Part shown: one piece after another, positions 27,444-36,439 of the stretch
How positions within the stretch are numbered: position 1 is the first letter of the stretch
Layout of the letters: every line of letters begins with the position of its first letter
NCBI GenBank assembly: GCA_021776635.1
Contig: JAJFFN010000009.1
Span: 62,001-126,000 of the forward strand
Direction: 5' to 3'
DNA: 64,000 bases
DNA from: Robiginitomaculum sp.
GTDB lineage: Bacteria; Pseudomonadota; Alphaproteobacteria; Caulobacterales; Maricaulaceae
Notes under the pieces: generated by a model
The model's input: the letters and a program-made list of their open reading frames with translations, nothing else
Told to the model about the DNA's origin: nothing
The model's database searches: none
Program-made: the position numbers and the translations under genes

Positions 27444-28340
27444 TTAGTTTCCGCTAAAGTTATCGCCAAGATTGTAACTTAGGCCAATATCAACTGGGAG
27501 TGCGCCGCGAATTTGTTGTACAAAAACACCGACCTCAGAGAGGCTATTGCGCGGAACAAATATGATGTCGCCGCGTCTTAACTGCATATTATCAGCATAA
27601 GAGCGAACATTGTTTAAGCCGCGCTTATGATCAATTATCCGCATCATTAAACCACCATTTGGCGCACGGCGCAAAATGGCGACTTCTCGCGTTTTGGCAG
27701 AGGGTAAAAACCCGCCCGCCATAATGATTGCTTCTAAAGAACCAATCGGGCCGCTGAGCGCATAGGTGCCTTGTTGGGTCACTTGACCACCAACATAAAT
27801 ATTTTGAGCCGCAAATGACCGGTTGGTTATTGCCGTGGTCGGGTCAACCAATTGTTTCGCCAATTCATTGCGAATTGCTTGTTCTAACCAAGGGACTGTC
27901 CGCCCTGCAGCCATTATCGTTCCACCCATAGGTATAGAAATCCGTCCATCGGGCGCAATGGTTAATGTTCGAGATAATTCGGGGGCACTTTGTACAACCA
28001 TATCAATCTGGTCGCCGGGGTAAAATTTATATTGCGGTTCATAGTCAACCCATCTTTGAAACATATCGTATGGGCTTGGCGGCGGAACTTGCCCTTTTTG
28101 ATTACTTTTTTGACCATAGCGACTTACATTGGATTTTGTTCCTCTTAATCTATGTGTATTCAGAGGGCGAGATTGTGGGTATCTGGCCTTAATATAGTTA
28201 ACATTTTTCGCCTTATACGCACGTACATGATTCGTTTTATTGTATGGATGTCTGGCAGAATTTGCAGAGCAGCCAACCAAAGCAACTGAAGAAACAGCCA
28301 CAAACCCCAAGATTAGGCCATTTTTGCCAATTATATGCAT
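27444..28340 (-). CDS. Polysaccharide export outer-membrane lipoprotein (Wza/GfcE-like)
   Basis: A 298-residue polysaccharide export protein. It has a lipoprotein signal (ALVGC, Cys at about residue 24), a basic, low-complexity spacer, a polysaccharide export domain beginning at YKFYPGDQIDMVV (near residue 100) and an SLBB-type domain from NIYVGGQVTQQGTYALSG. These proteins form the octameric outer-membrane channel for capsule or exopolysaccharide. It is divergent from the chain-length regulator gene, its functional partner across the periplasm. It lacks an obvious C-terminal amphipathic helix as long as that of E. coli Wza. Confidence 0.9.
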   Translation of the reverse strand: MHIIGKNGLILGFVAVSSVALVGCSANSARHPYNKTNHVRAYKAKNVNYIKARYPQSRPLNTHRLRGTKSNVSRYGQKSNQKGQVPPPSPYDMFQRWVDYEPQYKFYPGDQIDMVVQSAPELSRTLTIAPDGRISIPMGGTIMAAGRTVPWLEQAIRNELAKQLVDPTTAITNRSFAAQNIYVGGQVTQQGTYALSGPIGSLEAIIMAGGFLPSAKTREVAILRRAPNGGLMMRIIDHKRGLNNVRSYADNMQLRRGDIIFVPRNSLSEVGVFVQQIRGALPVDIGLSYNLGDNFSGN

Positions 28341-28459
28341 ATTTTATAACCTTATACAGTACTGAATCGTTTTTTTTTAACAGTTAACAAAAATGGATAA
28401 GGAAATATTAAATTTTAGAAGCTCAACTGCGTTAACGAATCTATTTTTACGAGGTTTTT
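28341..28459. promoter_or_regulatory. Divergent promoter region of the exopolysaccharide locus
   Basis: The 119 bases between the two divergent export genes must hold both promoters. A short odd-centred palindrome, TTAAC-A-GTTAA (28377-28387), flanked by runs of T and A, is the only clear symmetry and could be an operator. No promoter boxes are certain. Confidence 0.4.
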
Positions 28460-30397
28460 ATGGCTCAATATGGTCAATACACAGGCGGGCCGAATGGCTC
28501 TACTAATAACGCCGACGGCGGCGGTATTAGATTGAGCGCCATCCCAGCCGCTTTGGCCAAGCAATTGCTTTGGGCGGTGCCACTCGTCATTGTTCTAACA
28601 ATAATAAGTTTTTGGTTTACGCGTAGCATCAAGCGTCAATACATTGCTGATGGCCGGGTTTTGGTGCAACTGGGGTCAGAATATGTTTACAATCCAATCG
28701 CAGGCGATGGCAGTTCAAACAACCCTCTCTCTATTACATCTGACCAGGTTACATTGACCGAACTGGGGATTATTAAGAACTCTGCCATTCTTGATGAAGT
28801 CATCAATCAAATGATAGCATCACCGGCCAATGGCGGTGTAGGGGGAGAGCGTTTCGCCCCGGTTTTATATTCAAAATGGGTGAAGGCTAGCCCTGACAAC
28901 AAAAGCGATCGTTGGAATGACATTGTTAAAATGGTGGATAGATCTTATTCTGTAATTGCCGCACCAAAATCATCCATTGTTGATTTGACTTTTAAGCATC
29001 CTGACCGTGAAGTTGCCGTAAAAACGTTGGACAGGTTCATGACATCTTACGCAAATTTCAGGAAGCAAAAATTTGTAATCGCAAAAACAGGAAATTTATC
29101 AGAACGTAGATCAGATACAGAAGAACAGTTAGCTAAAATTGAAGCGGAAATTCAAAGTGTTTTAAACAAAAACGGTATTTCAGATTTTGAAACAGAACGG
29201 GTAGGGGCTCAGACACGTTCTGAATTACTAAGAACACAGCTAAATACCTTAAAGGGGAGTTTAGTGGCGGCTGAAGCGTCTTTGGCCGCAAGTGAAGATC
29301 AATTGCGCCGTGAACCAAAAACAATAAATTTATTTGTCGAGGACCGTGGTGCGCAAAGGTTAGCGCAAGCCCAACTTGAGAAACGTCAGTTGCTTGCAAA
29401 ATATTTGCCGACAAGCAACCCGGTCCGAGCCAAAGAAGCAGAAATTAGAGAACTGCAAGCGCAGATTAACAGCAATGGTGGGCAAGCTGTCGGTGGACGT
29501 CGCGTTGGCCCTAACCCTGTGTATCAAGCGCTGTTAACACAACGCAATACAGTACAAGCTACGGCTGATAGTTTGCGCGAGCAAGAAGTAACATTGCAAA
29601 AACAAGTCAATGCATCCGTTGCAAAAGTAAGAAGGTTGCGCCAACTCGCGCCAACATATACAAATCTGGTACGCGAAAAAACTACGATCGAAGTCAGACT
29701 AGAAGGCTTGCAAGCTAGAGAGACAGAAGCACTGGTTGATGAACAGCAATTAGAAAATTCAAGCGAAAACATTAAATTCATCACGCGGCCTAATATGGCG
29801 AGCAAAGGTCGTAACATGAAGAAAATCTTGCGGGCATTGGCCTTCCTAGGTTCTGTCTTTAGTGTGTTTATGCTGGCTTTATTGCGCGTGTTCTTAGATC
29901 CAAAGCTCTATGGTTCGCCCGCAAGAATGGGCATGCCAATGCAAATGTATATCAATGAATTACCAGAAGCAGTGCCTTATGGTGGTGCGCCTGCTTATGA
30001 AACAAATGTTCCTGAAGTGCCTGTTCCTATGCCCTCTTCTGCGTCCAGGCCTGTTTCGAACGCTTATGAACCTGCAGTCTTTGAACCTGCTAGTTTTGAG
30101 CCATCGGTTTATGGCGGCGGTGGTATGCGTTATGATCAGCAGGCCAATGAAGTAAGTCCTTACGGTGAACCTGCACCCGTAGAAATGGAAATACCTAGTA
30201 ATGGTGAAATATATGCGAACGGCAGTTACGGCAACGTAAATCCATATGGGAATCCGAGCGTGCAGCCAACACCGCCGCCTAATCAGACCTCTGCGCCCAT
30301 AAATCAACCGACAGCGCACACTGGCGCAGCAACAGACTACGCAAGGCCAGAAGATAACCGCGTTATTGGTACAACGAACCCACAACCGTATTCGTAA
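28460..30397 (+). CDS. Exopolysaccharide chain-length/export protein (GumC/Wzz-like, no kinase domain)
   Basis: A 645-residue polysaccharide co-polymerase of the inner membrane. One membrane helix lies at about residues 32-52, a long periplasmic part with coiled coils (about residues 210-450) follows, and the second helix is at about 455-475. The last 160 residues are a cytoplasmic tail rich in Pro, Asn, Tyr and Glu with no Walker motifs, so the tyrosine autokinase found in Wzc is absent. These proteins set chain length and link Wzy polymerisation to the outer-membrane channel. ACGAGG precedes the ATG. Confidence 0.9.
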   Translation: MAQYGQYTGGPNGSTNNADGGGIRLSAIPAALAKQLLWAVPLVIVLTIISFWFTRSIKRQYIADGRVLVQLGSEYVYNPIAGDGSSNNPLSITSDQVTLTELGIIKNSAILDEVINQMIASPANGGVGGERFAPVLYSKWVKASPDNKSDRWNDIVKMVDRSYSVIAAPKSSIVDLTFKHPDREVAVKTLDRFMTSYANFRKQKFVIAKTGNLSERRSDTEEQLAKIEAEIQSVLNKNGISDFETERVGAQTRSELLRTQLNTLKGSLVAAEASLAASEDQLRREPKTINLFVEDRGAQRLAQAQLEKRQLLAKYLPTSNPVRAKEAEIRELQAQINSNGGQAVGGRRVGPNPVYQALLTQRNTVQATADSLREQEVTLQKQVNASVAKVRRLRQLAPTYTNLVREKTTIEVRLEGLQARETEALVDEQQLENSSENIKFITRPNMASKGRNMKKILRALAFLGSVFSVFMLALLRVFLDPKLYGSPARMGMPMQMYINELPEAVPYGGAPAYETNVPEVPVPMPSSASRPVSNAYEPAVFEPASFEPSVYGGGGMRYDQQANEVSPYGEPAPVEMEIPSNGEIYANGSYGNVNPYGNPSVQPTPPPNQTSAPINQPTAHTGAATDYARPEDNRVIGTTNPQPYS

Positions 30398-30402
30398 ACG
30401 CT

Positions 30403-30633
30403 ATGACCGTCTTTTCAAATACCCACAACCTACAACTGGCTTGGCAAAATAATTTCAGTTCGATTTGTCCAGAAACAGATGGCACAATTTTGGTCGGTGC
30501 GAAAAAGGATGCTCAGTCACAGTTACGGTCACTCTCTCCATCGAACTCTCTGTATCAAGGTGATGTTTATGTAAAAATTGGCGCGTTAGAGCACTCCATA
30601 TTAAAGTGGAGTGCTCTAGGAGGAAGCGCATGA
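30403..30633 (+). CDS. Small protein of unknown function, coupled to the polymerase/ligase gene
   Basis: A 76-residue open frame that starts 5 bases after the chain-length gene and ends in an ATGA overlap with the next gene, the pattern of a translationally coupled operon member. It has no signal peptide or membrane helix and no family I recognise. The ribosome binding site is poor, so it would rely on read-over from the gene before it. Its last 15 codons include a perfect 12-bp hairpin ending at the next gene's Shine-Dalgarno sequence, so it could instead be a leader that controls that gene. Confidence 0.4.
   Translation: MTVFSNTHNLQLAWQNNFSSICPETDGTILVGAKKDAQSQLRSLSPSNSLYQGDVYVKIGALEHSILKWSALGGSA
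30587..30618 (+). promoter_or_regulatory. 12-bp hairpin abutting a Shine-Dalgarno sequence
   Basis: TAGAGCACTCCA (30587-30598) and TGGAGTGCTCTA (30607-30618) are perfectly complementary with an 8-base loop. The strong Shine-Dalgarno AGGAGG (30618-30623) begins at the last base of the stem, 6 bases before the polymerase/ligase ATG at 30630. There is no T-run, so it is not an intrinsic terminator. A role in controlling translation of the next gene, or as an mRNA processing site, is likely. Confidence 0.65.
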
Positions 30634-31970
30634 CCTCTTCTGGCATCATGATTAGTAACCAAGGCAATAATTTCGAAGATGGAGTTGCGGCTCGAAATGA
30701 ATTTTTGCGCAATATTATGTATTGGCTCGAAGAAATATTCGTCTTTATTTTATTGTTTCAGTTTTCAACGGCACTTGTAGCATTGCTATTAACTAACCCT
30801 GTAGATTTAGCAGAATCGTCATCTTTGGCACGAAATTTATGGTATCCTGGTTATTTGATGGTTATTTTTCTAACATTGCGCTGGTTTCCAAATGTAATTC
30901 GCATGGCAGTGTTTAACCCATTGCTTATTACCTGTATTTTATGGTGCGGGTTGAGTTATATTTGGTCTATTCAACCAGATGTAACACTACGGCGCAGCAT
31001 TGCCTTACTCATGACTACATTATTTGGATTATGCTTGGCGGCGCGTTACGATTGGAATGAATTGGTACAGCGCCTGGCATTTGTGTTTTTGGTCATGGCA
31101 CTGATAAGTTTGTTTCTAGGTATATTTATTCCGAGTTTGGGACAGATGCAAGAAATCCATCAAGGCGCGTGGCGGGGTGCGTGGCTGGAGAAAAATTCAT
31201 TTGGTGTTCGTATGGCCATGGGGCTTGCACTTATGATGTGTGCGTATGCAATGCAGCCAAAACGCTGGTGGCTCTGGATACCCAGCGGAGTACTTTGTTT
31301 TGGCTTAGTATTGTTGTCGACATCAAAGGCTGCGTTGCTGGCCGCCCTGGTTGCCATTTGTGGGTTTTTGGTAATACGCGTGTTTCGCCGTTTCCCAATT
31401 TTGCGTATCCCGGTAATGTATAGTGTCATTATTGGCGTTTCTGTTTTTATGTTCCTTATCATTTTCATGCCTGATATGATGTTTGAGTTAATCGGCAAAG
31501 AACGCACATTAACGGGCCGAACGGACATTTGGAACGCCCTGGCGGCTGCCATAGAGCAAAAACCTTTATTGGGTTATGGGTATGGGACGTTTTGGCAGGA
31601 TTTAAACGGGCCATCATATTGGGTTCGGTTTAGTTTGGAATGGGGTGTACCGACCGCACATAATGGTTGGGTCGAGACCTGGTTGTCAGCGGGCGTTGTC
31701 GCGGTCATTCTGTTTGGAATTTTATATCTAGCAACATTGTTGTTGGCATTTGGGCGGTTGTATCGGGGCGGCGTGGAAAATTATTGGGTAATTTTATCAA
31801 CAGTGTTGTTCTTTATGGTTTCTTTATCTGAGAGTACAATTTTGCAACAAAACGATTTAAGCTGGGTGATTTTCGTAGCCACATCCGCCAAGCTATTTTC
31901 GTTTTCACCTGCCTATTGGCGGGGTAGGCCGCCAGTGCCATATTTCCAACAGCACAATCCCAATGGATAA
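30630..31970 (+). CDS. O-antigen ligase/polymerase family membrane protein (Wzy/WaaL-like)
   Basis: A 446-residue integral membrane protein with about 10-12 hydrophobic segments and the large periplasmic loop typical of the Wzy_C/O-antigen ligase family (residues around 270-330, with LTGRTDIWNALAAAIEQKPLLGYGYGTFW). In this context it most likely polymerises exopolysaccharide repeat units. The ATG at 30630 is chosen over an upstream in-frame GTG at 30606 because AGGAGG lies 6 bases ahead. It overlaps the small upstream gene by four bases and converges on the glycosyltransferase gene. Confidence 0.88.
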   Translation: MTSSGIMISNQGNNFEDGVAARNEFLRNIMYWLEEIFVFILLFQFSTALVALLLTNPVDLAESSSLARNLWYPGYLMVIFLTLRWFPNVIRMAVFNPLLITCILWCGLSYIWSIQPDVTLRRSIALLMTTLFGLCLAARYDWNELVQRLAFVFLVMALISLFLGIFIPSLGQMQEIHQGAWRGAWLEKNSFGVRMAMGLALMMCAYAMQPKRWWLWIPSGVLCFGLVLLSTSKAALLAALVAICGFLVIRVFRRFPILRIPVMYSVIIGVSVFMFLIIFMPDMMFELIGKERTLTGRTDIWNALAAAIEQKPLLGYGYGTFWQDLNGPSYWVRFSLEWGVPTAHNGWVETWLSAGVVAVILFGILYLATLLLAFGRLYRGGVENYWVILSTVLFFMVSLSESTILQQNDLSWVIFVATSAKLFSFSPAYWRGRPPVPYFQQHNPNG

Positions 31971-32010
31971 ATTAAGAGCTTCTCGTTATTTTGAAAAAAC
32001 AGTTAGAATG

Positions 32011-32943
32011 TTACGGAACAGAGTCTGCATACCACGAAGCGCGCCATAATTTAAGTGCAAACAATCTAATTTTTGTTGGCATTGCATTGGTACGTACAAG
32101 AAATTTTAGACTTGGACGCACCAATTGCTGGCCAGGTACATTTTTGAGTTTCTTGCTCAATCTATACAAAGTTAGTGTTTTGGCCAATTCAGGATGAGCA
32201 TTGGTAAAGCGCACATAATTGTTCGCACTATTTTTAAATCTACTTAACATCGTTTCTGTGGTCTCTAAGCCAAGATGCAGTGCAGGAATGTCGGCATGTT
32301 TTAACCTAAATTTTACGGCAACCCGTGCCGCCCATTCACTGTCTTCCCACCCCCAACCGGCAAACCCTGTATCAAACGGTTCTGCATCGAGAATTGCGCT
32401 GCGCACACATAGGTTAGAAGAGCACACATATTGCGCCCCATTTTTACTGCGCTCTAATGCGCTTAAACAATCGGATGTTTTTGAAAAAACGCGGTGTAGT
32501 TCTGTTTCTGAAGATTGTTTTTTCTTTGGTACTGTAAATCCACCAAAAATAATGTCTGAAGTGTCGGCGTTAATTTCGGCAAGGTAATCGTCAAGGAAAT
32601 GAACTTCCTCCGGTCGCATATCGGCATCTAGAAATAATACCCATTCAGCCTGTGCTTGTGATTTGAGATAATTGCGAGCGTAAGATCGGCCTTTGTTCTT
32701 ACGCGCGAAAAACAGTTTGATCGGTGCGGTGCTTTTCTTTGCCGTGTTTTTCAGGCGTGCGTTTACATTAGCGTTACCAGTCCCGTCGTCGTAGATTAAA
32801 ATTTCCGTATGCCCCGCCGCTTGCGCTTGTACTAATAAATCGTTCAGTAGCAACGCGGGGTCATCATGATAAAAAGGCACTAAAATCGATAGCCGTGGTG
32901 TTGTGTTTGTTTTAGCCGCTTTATTTTTAAAAATATCCATCAT
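32011..32943 (-). CDS. Glycosyltransferase family 2
   Basis: A 310-residue GT-A fold glycosyltransferase. The N-terminal SILVPFYHDDP and the DDGTG motif bind the nucleotide, and the metal-binding acidic motif is FLDADMRPEE near residue 103. The segment GWGWEDSEWAARV (near residue 203) resembles the catalytic ED motif of processing galactosyltransferase-like enzymes. It should add a sugar to the lipid-linked repeat unit on the cytoplasmic side. Its start overlaps the flippase stop (ATGA), so they are coupled. Confidence 0.9.
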   Translation of the reverse strand: MMDIFKNKAAKTNTTPRLSILVPFYHDDPALLLNDLLVQAQAAGHTEILIYDDGTGNANVNARLKNTAKKSTAPIKLFFARKNKGRSYARNYLKSQAQAEWVLFLDADMRPEEVHFLDDYLAEINADTSDIIFGGFTVPKKKQSSETELHRVFSKTSDCLSALERSKNGAQYVCSSNLCVRSAILDAEPFDTGFAGWGWEDSEWAARVAVKFRLKHADIPALHLGLETTETMLSRFKNSANNYVRFTNAHPELAKTLTLYRLSKKLKNVPGQQLVRPSLKFLVRTNAMPTKIRLFALKLWRASWYADSVP

Positions 32944-34421
32944 TGTGCGACCTCTACAATAGACGGTTTTAATTTGGTTTTAATTTTACCAATAAAATCA
33001 GTAACGATTTCACGACAATTTGCTGCATTTATAGCGAATGCAACACAAGCATAAACACTAACTCCAACAACAGCTTTAACCAGTAATTCAGCAAAATCAG
33101 GCCATACGTCCACACTGGCTGGTAGCGCATTGACAACGCCCGCCATGACCAAGCTGGCAAATGTGCATTGCAGCAAAGCTTTTAACGGTAATGGTAATGG
33201 GAAAGAACGCCGTGCCATTAATAATGTTATTACCAGTCCAAAGCTATAAGCTATTAATGTCGCCCAAACGGCACCCATAAGCCCGTGTATTGGGATGAGC
33301 CAAATGTTTAGCCCCATGTTAATAAACATTGGCAAGACCATTGCTGCGGCAAAAACTCCTGTCTTCCGTGATAGCATAAATGCACGCTGCGCATAATAAG
33401 CAATGAAGCCGTTCATAACGCCCGCGAAAGCAACCCAAGGCATAATTTTAACGGCCTGTGCGCGTACTGACTCCCCTAAAATAAAGCCGGCAGGTTCAGC
33501 TACCAGTGCAATCCCAGTGGCCGCTGGAAGAATAACCAGTAGTAAAAACTCGCCGTAGCTTTTCAGGATTTTTTTGGTTTTCTCCAACCCGTCTTGTTCC
33601 AGTGTCGTAATCGCAATAGGCGTAACGGCCATGGCAATCCATACAAATAAAACATCCAGGGAACGGTTGGCAAGATTATAACCTGCATTGTATTCACCTA
33701 CTGATAAATCTCCCATGAAATATTTTATAAAAACCAAATCGCCTTGTGATAAAATATAACTAAGCATCAGAGATAAACAAATTGGCATTCCGTAAACGAA
33801 ATAAGTGCGGGTTCGGGTTTTTTCAAACTTGCCACCTTTCATGCGTTTGAACATAAATGGCAAATCAATAATCAGAGCCAATACGGTGCCTGCGATAATC
33901 CCGACAAATGGGGCGGTTTCGCGCAAGGGGGTTACCAATATCAAAATGATCCCGACACTGAAACCCAATAAGCTTTGGGTAGTATAAATCGCACTAAAGC
34001 GGCCAATACGGTGCGCGGCCTTATGGGCTTCGATACCGATATTGTAAATCAGCGTTAAACAGGTCGAAGCAAAGGCAAACCCCAATAAGGTTTTCATGGT
34101 TTGCGTAATTGGTAAAATATAAATAAGTACCATAAGTATTGGCAAGCCAATTATGCCCAATACTGCCGCAGAGATATAGCTGGTCTTTAAATGTGACGCC
34201 AGTTCATCGCGTCTTTTTGCCCTAGCATAAAATCGTGCCATTGCGGCCTCAACCCATGTGAACGCAACCATATGAATGAAATGCATCCCGGCTATAGCAA
34301 GTGCGTAGCGACCAAATTCGGCACCGTCCAAAAGGCGTGTCAGAATAGCAATTGTTCCAAAACTGATGATGATATTCGCCAAATTAACGGGAACATATCC
34401 AAGCATTTGTCGCCAGATCAT
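32940..34421 (-). CDS. Polysaccharide flippase (Wzx/MATE-like oligosaccharide transporter)
   Basis: A 493-residue membrane protein with 12-14 hydrophobic segments and the polysaccharide biosynthesis (PST/MOP) pattern: an N-terminal helix with AEFGRYALAIAG and charged loops between paired helices. It should flip undecaprenyl-linked repeat units to the periplasm, where the Wzy-like protein polymerises them. It lies between the sugar transferase and glycosyltransferase genes, 23 bases after the former and overlapping the latter by four bases. Confidence 0.9.
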   Translation of the reverse strand: MIWRQMLGYVPVNLANIIISFGTIAILTRLLDGAEFGRYALAIAGMHFIHMVAFTWVEAAMARFYARAKRRDELASHLKTSYISAAVLGIIGLPILMVLIYILPITQTMKTLLGFAFASTCLTLIYNIGIEAHKAAHRIGRFSAIYTTQSLLGFSVGIILILVTPLRETAPFVGIIAGTVLALIIDLPFMFKRMKGGKFEKTRTRTYFVYGMPICLSLMLSYILSQGDLVFIKYFMGDLSVGEYNAGYNLANRSLDVLFVWIAMAVTPIAITTLEQDGLEKTKKILKSYGEFLLLVILPAATGIALVAEPAGFILGESVRAQAVKIMPWVAFAGVMNGFIAYYAQRAFMLSRKTGVFAAAMVLPMFINMGLNIWLIPIHGLMGAVWATLIAYSFGLVITLLMARRSFPLPLPLKALLQCTFASLVMAGVVNALPASVDVWPDFAELLVKAVVGVSVYACVAFAINAANCREIVTDFIGKIKTKLKPSIVEVAQ

Positions 34422-34444
34422 TTTAAAAATCTCCTATTCATGAT

Positions 34445-36049
34445 CTAGCGATCGTTTTCGCTGTCGCCAAGTAAACAGGGCAAAGTTTTAAACATAACCA
34501 TGAGATCAAAAAATACGCCGGAACGTTCAATATATTCAAGGTCGAGTTGAACACGACGCTTAACACTCTTCGCATCGTGCAAAGGTCCTCGCGAGCCATT
34601 AATTTGCGCCCACCCTGTTAGGCCTGGTTTTACTTTTAAACGGTGGGCGTATTCGTCGACTAATTTGTAGGTTTTTACATCGCCAGTGTGCATACCAACT
34701 GCGTGAGGGCGTGGGCCGACAAGTGACATATCTCCCTTTAGGACATTTAGCAATTGTGGTAGCTCGTCCAGGCTTGTCTTACGGATAAACCGTCCAACAC
34801 GAGTAACGCGGCTGTCACCTTTTGTGACCTGTGAGCGTGCAGATTTATCCTCGTCCTCAATCTTTAGAGAGCGAAATTTAAATACATTGAATATGCGGTT
34901 GTTAAATCCTTGGCGTTGTTGCTTGAACAGCACGGGGCCTTTGCTGTCGAGCTTAATGGCCAAAGCTATGAGGACGAATACAGGCAATCCAAACAATAAT
35001 GCTGTGCCACTAATGATAATGTCAACGGCGCGTTTGGCAAATACGGCGCTGCCTGAAAAAGGTGTGCCGGATATTTCACGCGTACCTATTTCAGCGATTT
35101 GCGTTAGACGTTGCTGTACATGGTCCAAATGCTCAAACTCATCAACAACAAATGCAATCCGGTTAGGAAGCTTGCGCACTTGGTTTACAAAAGCGGTTTT
35201 TCTTGTCTCTGCCATATTTGGCAAGGTCACAATAATCCTGTCCACATAGGGCAGGGCATCCCAATTTAGCATATCTTCAATCTTGCCGACTACCGGAACG
35301 CCGTGGATGTTTTGTGGTGCTCGGGATAATCTCTCGTCGAATATGGCCAGGATATTTAATTCGCGTGTACGGGCATTTTCTTCGATCAGACGGCGAGCGG
35401 CATCAGTTGCGCCGAGCATGATAATGGTCGGGATTAATTGCCCTTGGTTATGTTGCCGTTTTACCCAAAAAAAATAAAATGTATGCAAGCATAACAATAA
35501 TGCGGTTGCCAAGAGACCAGATATAGCCAAAGCATCTGGTAGGAATGTATCTGGCTTTAATATTAAAGCAATTGACAACCAAGCCCCGAGCGCAGCAGAA
35601 GAACCCAGAACTACTTTTTTCATGTGCGCACCAAATGTTTCGACTGGAGAAAAATTGTGAGCCTTCATCAGATATAATGCGGCAAAAAATCCTATCGCCC
35701 CTGATATCCCGGCAGCCATTGGCGCAAGAACAGCTTTATTGTTGATACCAACATATCCGCTCCAAATGGAAAGCAAAATAATTGCTGTCACAAATATAGC
35801 ATCGATAACCCGAATGCTAAACCGGACTGCAGCCATATTCCCAGTTTGCTTTGGGAAATGTATTTTTGATAATTTTACGCGGTCTTGGTTTTTGTTTATT
35901 GCGTCTTTGTTGGTCTTTGCACTATCAATTCGCGGTTTGGTTCGCCGCGTGAAGGCTTTCACCGTATCCACTTGTTTTGCTGTTGGCACAGGGCTTGGTA
36001 TTTTCGGTTTTGCCTCAGTCCGAGCACTCTGTTTTTTTAATTGTTCCAT
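34445..36049 (-). CDS. Exopolysaccharide polyprenyl glycosylphosphotransferase
   Basis: A 534-residue enzyme that starts repeat-unit synthesis by moving a hexose-1-phosphate to undecaprenyl phosphate. A charged N-terminal segment is followed by about four membrane helices (residues 75-190), a Rossmann-like CoA-binding-type domain, and a fifth hydrophobic helix leading into the bacterial sugar transferase domain (from KRAVDIIISG, near residue 335). The catalytic signatures KFRSL, SLDELPQLLNVLKGDMSLVGPRP and KPGLTGWAQINGSRG are intact. The sugar (glucose or galactose) cannot be told. GGTGGG lies before the ATG. Confidence 0.92.
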   Translation of the reverse strand: MEQLKKQSARTEAKPKIPSPVPTAKQVDTVKAFTRRTKPRIDSAKTNKDAINKNQDRVKLSKIHFPKQTGNMAAVRFSIRVIDAIFVTAIILLSIWSGYVGINNKAVLAPMAAGISGAIGFFAALYLMKAHNFSPVETFGAHMKKVVLGSSAALGAWLSIALILKPDTFLPDALAISGLLATALLLCLHTFYFFWVKRQHNQGQLIPTIIMLGATDAARRLIEENARTRELNILAIFDERLSRAPQNIHGVPVVGKIEDMLNWDALPYVDRIIVTLPNMAETRKTAFVNQVRKLPNRIAFVVDEFEHLDHVQQRLTQIAEIGTREISGTPFSGSAVFAKRAVDIIISGTALLFGLPVFVLIALAIKLDSKGPVLFKQQRQGFNNRIFNVFKFRSLKIEDEDKSARSQVTKGDSRVTRVGRFIRKTSLDELPQLLNVLKGDMSLVGPRPHAVGMHTGDVKTYKLVDEYAHRLKVKPGLTGWAQINGSRGPLHDAKSVKRRVQLDLEYIERSGVFFDLMVMFKTLPCLLGDSENDR

Positions 36050-36190
36050 TTAACCCACCATATTTTTTGCTAAACTAACCCAAGAGGGAAAATTTTGCGT
36101 AAACAAGCAGGCGGTTTTTTGTACTTAAACCAGTTAAATGTCGTGTATTTTCACTGCAAGTGTACCAAAATAGTGCGCAACAGTCTCACT

Positions 36191-36209
36191 ATGGTTAATT
36201 TGGCTTTAA
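36191..36209. promoter_or_regulatory. Possible CtrA binding site
   Basis: TTAATTTGGCTTTAA (36195-36209) fits the CtrA consensus TTAA-N7-TTAA, and ATGGTTAA (36191-36198) is the reverse complement of the half-site TTAACCAT. It lies 142 bases upstream of the sugar transferase start and 82 bases before the tRNA gene. CtrA is the cell-cycle regulator of many alphaproteobacteria; motility and polysaccharide genes are common targets. The site is AT-rich, so chance is possible. Confidence 0.4.
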
Positions 36210-36290
36210 TTTGAAAATAAAGTGAAACTTTAAGGGAAAATCACAATTTCTACCTTGCAGGCACTGCGCGGGTGCGCTAATCCCGCCGAC

Positions 36291-36381
36291 GGAGACGTGG
36301 CCGAGTGGTCGAAGGCGCTCCCCTGCTAAGGGAGTATGGGTCATAAGCCCATCGAGGGTTCGAATCCCTTCGTCTCCGCCA
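36291..36381 (+). tRNA. tRNA-Ser (anticodon GCU)
   Basis: A complete class II tRNA. The acceptor stem GGAGACG pairs with CGTCTCC (36371-36377), followed by discriminator G and an encoded CCA. The anticodon stem is CTCCC/GGGAG with the loop CTGCTAA, giving anticodon GCT at 36325-36327, which reads AGC/AGU serine codons. The long variable arm and the T-loop GGTTCGAATCC are typical of tRNA-Ser. Confidence 0.97.
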
Positions 36382-36439
36382 TTTATTTTGCTTATGTGTT
36401 TGATAAATATGCTTGCTTCTCGGATTGGAGTACCTGTTA

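Noticed and set aside
30587..30618. Intrinsic terminator before the polymerase/ligase gene
   Set aside because: The stem is perfect but no T-run follows, and the Shine-Dalgarno sequence of the next gene starts at its foot.
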